A stretch of DNA of 64,000 nt, taken from NCBI GenBank assembly GCA_003538135.1, contig DPOR01000017.1, forward strand, positions 131,606 to 195,605, in the 5' to 3' direction. The notes beneath the pieces are model-generated. The model did not search any database. It saw nothing but the letters and a program-made list of their open reading frames with translations, and was not told the DNA's origin. Positions 59,599 to 64,000 of this stretch are shown one piece after another. Every line of letters starts with the position of its first letter. The first letter of the stretch is position 1. The position numbers and the translations under genes are program-made. This stretch comes from Oscillospiraceae bacterium. GTDB lineage: Bacteria; Bacillota; Clostridia; Oscillospirales; Acutalibacteraceae.

Positions 59599-60096
59599 TC
59601 AGTCGTTTATTACCGTGTCGCCGCTCTCAAGAGCGGTTATGCCCGAGCGCGAAAGCTCGGCTATTCCGTGGACGCTCATGTCCGCTATAAACGAATCTAT
59701 TCTTTCCGGCTCGCCCGTAAGCTCCGCCGTGAGCATCGTGTGGCCTATATCCTTGACCCTCGCGCCGTAGGCTATGACGGTCTTTAATACCTGCGGCCTG
59801 TCCTTGTTGAGGCAGTGAACCTTTATCAGAAGCAGCTCGCTCGAAACGAGCTTTCCCTCTTCGAGATGCGCCACCTTTATGACATCCTCTAATTTCAGCA
59901 GCTGAGCCTCGACCTGCTTCACCTGCTCCGGTTCGACCTCGGCGACAACCGTCATTCTCGAAAACTCCGGATGCTCGGTCTCGGAGACGGTGAGGCTTCG
60001 TATATTATATCCGCGGCGCGCAAAAAGTCCCGCCACTCTGAGCAGAACGCCCGAGCGGTTTCTGACAAGCGCCGAAACGGTCAGCCTTTGAATCAT
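59599..60096 (-). CDS. ilvH: Acetolactate synthase small subunit
   Basis: A 165-residue regulatory subunit giving valine feedback. The N-terminal ACT domain (~3-75) begins RLTVSALVRNRSGVLLRVAG and LFARRGYNIRSLTVSET; the C-terminal domain follows. It lies 12 bases after ilvB. Confidence 0.95.
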   Translation of the reverse strand: MIQRLTVSALVRNRSGVLLRVAGLFARRGYNIRSLTVSETEHPEFSRMTVVAEVEPEQVKQVEAQLLKLEDVIKVAHLEEGKLVSSELLLIKVHCLNKDRPQVLKTVIAYGARVKDIGHTMLTAELTGEPERIDSFIADMSVHGIAELSRSGITALESGDTVIND

Positions 60097-60108
60097 GCTG
60101 ATTCCTCC

Positions 60109-61755
60109 TTATCTGTATATAGCCGTCGTGATATCGCCGCCGGGCGGTATCATCGGGAGCACCGCGCATTCGGGGTCGATGCGGCAGTCTATGACCACGG
60201 GCCTGTCCATGGCGAGCGCCTTTTTGAAAACGCGCTTTGCCTGCGACGGATTTTTTATTCTCATCCCCTTGACGCCGAACGCCTTTGCGACGGCGACTAT
60301 ATCCGTCGCGCGCTCCGGCTGAGTTGCGGAAAACCGTCCGTCATAGAACACCTTCTGCCACTGCCTGACCATACCGAGCACGCCGTTGTTCATAACTACT
60401 GCGACAACGGGAATATTATATCGGCTCAGCGTCGCAAGCTCGCTCAGACTCATATGAAATCCGCCGTCGCCCGTTATGAGCACGGTCTTTCTCTCCGGCA
60501 CGCCGAGAGCCGCGCCGATAGCCGCCCCCATGCCGAAGCCCATGGCACCGAGCCCGCCGGAGGTTATCAGCGAGCGCGGGCGCTCAAAGTCATAATACTG
60601 CGCCGTCCACATCTGATTCTGACCGACGTCGGTCACTATGTTCGCCTCGCCCTTTGTAAGCTCGCTCAGGGTATGCAGAACGGTATAGGGCGCATACGGC
60701 TTCGGGCGCGGGATTTGTCTTTTAAACTCAGCTATCTCGCCGAGCCATTCGGAATTTTCGCCCGGCGGGAGCATTGCCCTGAGCCTCTCCAGGGTCTTTC
60801 CCAAGTCGCCGAGAATATGGGCGTCGGAGACGATGTTCTTGTCAAACTCCGCCGCGTCTATGTCTATATGTATTATCTTCGCCTTCGGAGCGAAGCTCGC
60901 CTTGCTCGCGGCGACGCGGTTTGAAAATCTCGCGCCAGCGGCTATGAGCAGGTCGCAGTTGAGAGCCGCAGTATTGGCGGCGGGGTTTCCGTGCATACCG
61001 ACAAGCCCCAAGAAAAGCTTCGCCGAGCAGGGATAAGCGCCGAGCCCCATCATCGAGCACGCGACGGGGATTTGCAGCTTTTTTGCGAATGCCCCGAGCG
61101 CTTCGGACGCACCCGAGCTTATTGCTCCGCCGCCGACATAGATAAGCGGTCTTTTTGCTTTTGCTATCATCTGCGCCGCGCGTGCGAGCTGAGCTTCCTC
61201 GGGCTCTTTTGCCCGCGCGGGCTCGCTCTTCGGGGCGCGCTCGTATTCCTCGCTCTGCGCCGCAATATCCGCCGGGATATCGACGAGCACCGGACCTTTT
61301 CTGCCCGACTGCGCTATAGAAAACGCCTCGCGGACATCCTGCGCCACTCCGCGCTCGCCCGACGCTATGAACGAATACTTCGTCACCGGCATCGTGACGC
61401 CCGCGATATCGACCTCCTGGAAGGAGTCGCTGCCGAGCAGCGAGGTCTTGACGTTCCCGGTTATCGCAACAACGGGACTTGAGTCCATGTATGCGGCGGC
61501 AATTCCCGTCACGAGGTTGGTAGCGCCCGGACCCGAGGTCGCAATAACGACGCCCGTTTTGCCCGTCGCGCGCGCGTAGCCGTCCGCCGCGTGAGCCGCC
61601 GCCTGCTCGTGGCAGGTTAGTATATGGCGAATTTTATCGCATTTGTAAAGTTCATCGTAGATATCGAGCACCGCGCTGCCCGGATAGCCGAAAACCGTAT
61701 CGACTCCCTGTTCGAGCAGAACATCTATCAGCGCCCGCGCACCCGTTGAAATCAT
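60109..61755 (-). CDS. ilvB: Acetolactate synthase large subunit
   Basis: A 548-residue thiamine-diphosphate enzyme that makes acetolactate or acetohydroxybutyrate. GYPGSAVLDIYDEL and the catalytic Glu in LTCHEQAAAHAADGYARATG are at the N-terminus; the ThDP motif GDGGFHMSLSELATLSRYNI is near residue 430. AGAGGCG precedes the ATG. It starts 19 bases after galM. Confidence 0.96.
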   Translation of the reverse strand: MISTGARALIDVLLEQGVDTVFGYPGSAVLDIYDELYKCDKIRHILTCHEQAAAHAADGYARATGKTGVVIATSGPGATNLVTGIAAAYMDSSPVVAITGNVKTSLLGSDSFQEVDIAGVTMPVTKYSFIASGERGVAQDVREAFSIAQSGRKGPVLVDIPADIAAQSEEYERAPKSEPARAKEPEEAQLARAAQMIAKAKRPLIYVGGGAISSGASEALGAFAKKLQIPVACSMMGLGAYPCSAKLFLGLVGMHGNPAANTAALNCDLLIAAGARFSNRVAASKASFAPKAKIIHIDIDAAEFDKNIVSDAHILGDLGKTLERLRAMLPPGENSEWLGEIAEFKRQIPRPKPYAPYTVLHTLSELTKGEANIVTDVGQNQMWTAQYYDFERPRSLITSGGLGAMGFGMGAAIGAALGVPERKTVLITGDGGFHMSLSELATLSRYNIPVVAVVMNNGVLGMVRQWQKVFYDGRFSATQPERATDIVAVAKAFGVKGMRIKNPSQAKRVFKKALAMDRPVVIDCRIDPECAVLPMIPPGGDITTAIYR

Positions 61756-61774
61756 AAACTCGCCTCTGAAAAAT

Positions 61775-62812
61775 TTATTTTACCGAGAATTTGAAGCTCG
61801 TGCGGCTTCTGAACGTCTCGCCCGCCTTGAAAATGCAGGGCGGGAAGTTCGGACGGTTCGGGGAATCGGGATAGAACTGAGTTTCAAGGCAGAAGCCCGC
61901 GTGCTTGTTCATCAGCGTGCCGCCCTTGCCGGGGATGTTGTTGAGGAAGTTTCCGGTGTAGAGCTGAACACCGGGCATATCGGTAGTTACTTCCATAACG
62001 CGCCCGCTCTCGGGGTCGTATGCGGTCGCAAACGCGCCCTGCGTATCGGAATCTATGCAGAAATTGTGGTCATATCCGCCGTTTGCAAGCTCTATCTGGG
62101 TGTCTGCGCAGTTGATATCTCTGCCGATAGCCTTCATCTGTCTGAAATCGAACGCCGTTTCGGTGACGTCTCTTATCTCGCCGGTGGGTATACTGTCCGC
62201 ATCCATGGGAGTGTAGTGCGAGCAGGACAGGCGAAGCTCCTGCGAGAGGACGTTCGGGCGCTTGTATGAGCCGAGATTGAAATATGCGTGGTTAGTCATA
62301 TTTATCGGAGTATCCTCGGTGCAGACGGCCTCATAGGAAATCGAAAGCTCGTTGCTGTCATCGAGAGTGTAGGTCACCCTTGCGCTCATCTCGCCGGGGA
62401 AGCCGTTTGAGCCTTCGGGGCTCGTATATTCGAGAACAAGGCTCTCGCCCTCGACTCTCGCCGTCCAAACCGCATGGGAAAACTCGCCGCCGCCGTGCAG
62501 GCAGGTCTTGCCGTTTTCGTTCTTTATCACATCGAACTCTTTGTCTCCGACTCTGAAACGGCCGCCGCAGATGCGGTTTGCATATCTGCCGACGATCTGA
62601 CCCTGATAGTCGGAGCGCTCGACATGACCCTCCAAATCGTCAAAGCCTATGAGGACATCCTCAAAGTTACCGTCTCTGTCGGGCGCAAAGAGCGACTGCC
62701 AGGTTGCGCCGTAGGTTATGACGGACGCGCTGACACCGTTTGAATTTTTAAGCTCGTATATATCGACCTCTCTTTTGTCGGGAAGAGTGCCGAAAAGTTT
62801 CTTTGAAATCAT
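61775..62812 (-). CDS. galM: Aldose 1-epimerase
   Basis: A 345-residue mutarotase converting alpha and beta anomers of hexoses. GRYANRICGGRF, KTCLHGGGEFSHAVW, NMTNHAYFNLGS (catalytic His) and CLETQFYPDSPNRPNFPP (with the catalytic Glu) identify it. GGAGG lies 8 bases before the ATG. It is the first gene of a unit continuing into ilvB-ilvH-cimA, and divergent from a sugar transporter, which fits its sugar role better than the ilv genes do. Confidence 0.95.
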   Translation of the reverse strand: MISKKLFGTLPDKREVDIYELKNSNGVSASVITYGATWQSLFAPDRDGNFEDVLIGFDDLEGHVERSDYQGQIVGRYANRICGGRFRVGDKEFDVIKNENGKTCLHGGGEFSHAVWTARVEGESLVLEYTSPEGSNGFPGEMSARVTYTLDDSNELSISYEAVCTEDTPINMTNHAYFNLGSYKRPNVLSQELRLSCSHYTPMDADSIPTGEIRDVTETAFDFRQMKAIGRDINCADTQIELANGGYDHNFCIDSDTQGAFATAYDPESGRVMEVTTDMPGVQLYTGNFLNNIPGKGGTLMNKHAGFCLETQFYPDSPNRPNFPPCIFKAGETFRSRTSFKFSVK

Positions 62813-62849
62813 TAATAAATCCTCCTGTCGTTATATTGACTCATAATAA

Positions 62850-62879
62850 ATTATACATTATTATATCGTCAAGTGTCAA
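62850..62879 (-). promoter_or_regulatory. galM-ilv promoter
   Basis: TTGACA (62874-62879) and TATAAT (62850-62855) on the minus strand, spaced 18 bases. No T-box or other leader structure fits in the ~35-base leader. Confidence 0.82.
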
Positions 62880-62919
62880 GAAAAGCGAAAAATGCGCGGC
62901 AAAAAATATTCTGTTTTTA

Positions 62920-62948
62920 TTGACACGCTTAAATCCGCAGTTTATAAT
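62920..62948 (+). promoter_or_regulatory. Promoter of the GPH transporter at 63024
   Basis: Perfect TTGACA (62920-62925) and TATAAT (62943-62948) with 17-base spacing. Confidence 0.9.
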
Positions 62949-63023
62949 AAAATTAATTTAGCACAGTAAAGTCTTGAATCTGCGACCAAGAATGATTCGG
63001 GACTTACCGAAAGGGGAATAACA

Positions 63024-64000
63024 ATGGGTTCGTCAAAGGCAAAGTATATGGGCTTCAAGGAGATTGCGGCATATTCGCTCGGGCTTTTCGGCTTTCAGGC
63101 GATAGTCGGGCTTCTCAACTCGTATCAGGCGGAGTTTGATGCGTCGATACTCGGCGCGGATATCGCGGTAGTCGGTATTCTCGTGCTCGTCGCAAAAATC
63201 CTCTCCGCGGTTTTCGATCCGTTCGTCGGCAACATGATCGACCGCTCGAAGAGCAAAAAGGGCAAGTTCAAATCGATGATAGCAAAGTCTATACTTCCCC
63301 TGCTCGTCATGACCTCGGCGGTGTTCATAGATGTGCCGTTTAAGACGAACAAGGTCGCCGTCTACATATGGATCTTCGTGACCTACCTGCTCTGGAGCTT
63401 TGCGATGACCCTCGGCGACGTGCCCTCGCAGGGCATAGCCTCCGTCCTCACCCCCGACCCGACGGAGCGCACAAATGTCGTCTCAATTTCGAACACCTTC
63501 AAGCAGATAGGCTTCTCAGCCTGCGTCGTTATAGTGCCGATAGCCTGCCTTATCATTCCCGGAGGCTCCAAGGTGCTCGTCAAGAGCGGCGAGACGGATC
63601 TGCCGATGATAGCAAACGAGTATCTGTTCACAGCCGTCCTCACGGCCGTGCTCGGCTGCGTGCTGTTCATGCTCATCCCGCTCATCAACAAGGAGCGCGT
63701 GCCCTACTCGGCGGGCGAAAAGATTTCTTTTAAGGATATGCTGAACGCGCTCAAATCGAACAAGCCGTTCATGCTCGTTATAATCTCATATTTCCTCGGC
63801 TTCGGCCGTCAGATGGCTATGGGCATTCAGGTTCAGGCCGCCAACATTCTTCTCGGCTCGCAGAACCTCGTCGCCGTGCTCGGCATCTCGACCGCGATAG
63901 GCACGATGATAAGCATGGCCGCCTGCCCGTTCCTCATAAAGAAGTTCGACGAAAAGAAGGTCTTTATCGGCCTGTCGGTCTACGGCTTTATAGCATCCGT
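63024..64000 (+). CDS. GPH/MelB-type sugar transporter (3' partial)
   Basis: The frame starts at ATG 63024 after AAAGGGG and is still open at the window end (325 codons). It is a major-facilitator membrane protein with repeated hydrophobic segments. The MelB-like loop AVFDPFVGNMIDRSKSKKGK (~63200-63260) and a TERTNVVSISNTFKQIG stretch are typical of glycoside-pentoside-hexuronide symporters. It is divergent from galM, suggesting joint use of a sugar. Confidence 0.9.
   Translation, partial: MGSSKAKYMGFKEIAAYSLGLFGFQAIVGLLNSYQAEFDASILGADIAVVGILVLVAKILSAVFDPFVGNMIDRSKSKKGKFKSMIAKSILPLLVMTSAVFIDVPFKTNKVAVYIWIFVTYLLWSFAMTLGDVPSQGIASVLTPDPTERTNVVSISNTFKQIGFSACVVIVPIACLIIPGGSKVLVKSGETDLPMIANEYLFTAVLTAVLGCVLFMLIPLINKERVPYSAGEKISFKDMLNALKSNKPFMLVIISYFLGFGRQMAMGIQVQAANILLGSQNLVAVLGISTAIGTMISMAACPFLIKKFDEKKVFIGLSVYGFIAS

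Noticed and set aside
1..64000. CRISPR arrays, tRNA genes, rRNA genes, prophage or IS transposases
   Set aside because: None was recognised on either strand; the repeats seen are short palindromic elements without transposase genes.

Overview
The window looks like a chromosomal segment of an anaerobic, moderately high-G+C member of the Clostridia (Bacillota), probably a gut Oscillospirales-type organism. The clues are class III (anaerobic) ribonucleotide reductase nrdDG, a Gram-positive class B sortase, a SpoIID-like protein, a PdaA-type deacetylase, LL-diaminopimelate aminotransferase, strong GGAGG ribosome sites with many TTG/GTG starts, TTGACA/TATAAT promoters, and intergenic palindromic repeats of a kind I associate with gut Clostridia. 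The lineage is inferred, not demonstrated. I saw no CRISPR array, phage, plasmid or intact insertion sequence.

Layout. 1-10 kb is hexuronate catabolism: an isomerase/oxidoreductase fusion cut by the left edge, a second Gfo/Idh oxidoreductase, uxuA and uxuB on the plus strand, and uxaC with a GcvH-like gene on the minus strand; a TetR regulator, mnmA and two PHP-domain proteins lie between or beside them. 11-15 kb holds small accessory genes (alpha/beta hydrolase, two small membrane or lipoproteins, GNAT, HExxH protein). 15-19 kb is the purA-guaA-guaA-like operon, which sends IMP to AMP and GMP. 19-24 kb has pdaA, a GPH sugar symporter and an ECF sigma/anti-sigma-like pair. 24-28.4 kb is trxB, nrdD with a C-terminal glutaredoxin-like domain, and nrdG, with an NrdR box. 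28.6-33 kb holds a HAD hydrolase, two glycosyltransferases, smpB and ssrA (tmRNA), the last followed by a repeat. 33-40.4 kb is a minus-strand run nifS-thiI-cinA-srtB-spoIID-like. 41.8-44.4 kb is the conserved rpmH-rnpA-yidD-yidC-jag cluster, divergent from dnaA; dnaA is followed not by dnaN but by an ANTAR regulator, dapF, dapL, ftsY, rdgB and yhbY.

50.7-53.8 kb is the most remarkable region: a methionine uptake operon (metQ-metN-metI). Its leader encodes a 33-residue peptide with ten methionines, followed by an intrinsic terminator whose right arm can instead pair with the end of the leader ORF. This is the architecture of a classical amino-acid attenuator, here apparently for methionine. 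The first structural gene, metQ, is circularly permuted relative to the MetQ/NlpA family. A second short ORF with a strong ribosome site lies between attenuator and metQ.

54-58 kb carries htrA and an OmpR-type two-component system. 58-62.8 kb is galM-ilvB-ilvH-cimA, which points to isoleucine synthesis from pyruvate through citramalate. The window ends inside a second GPH-type sugar transporter.
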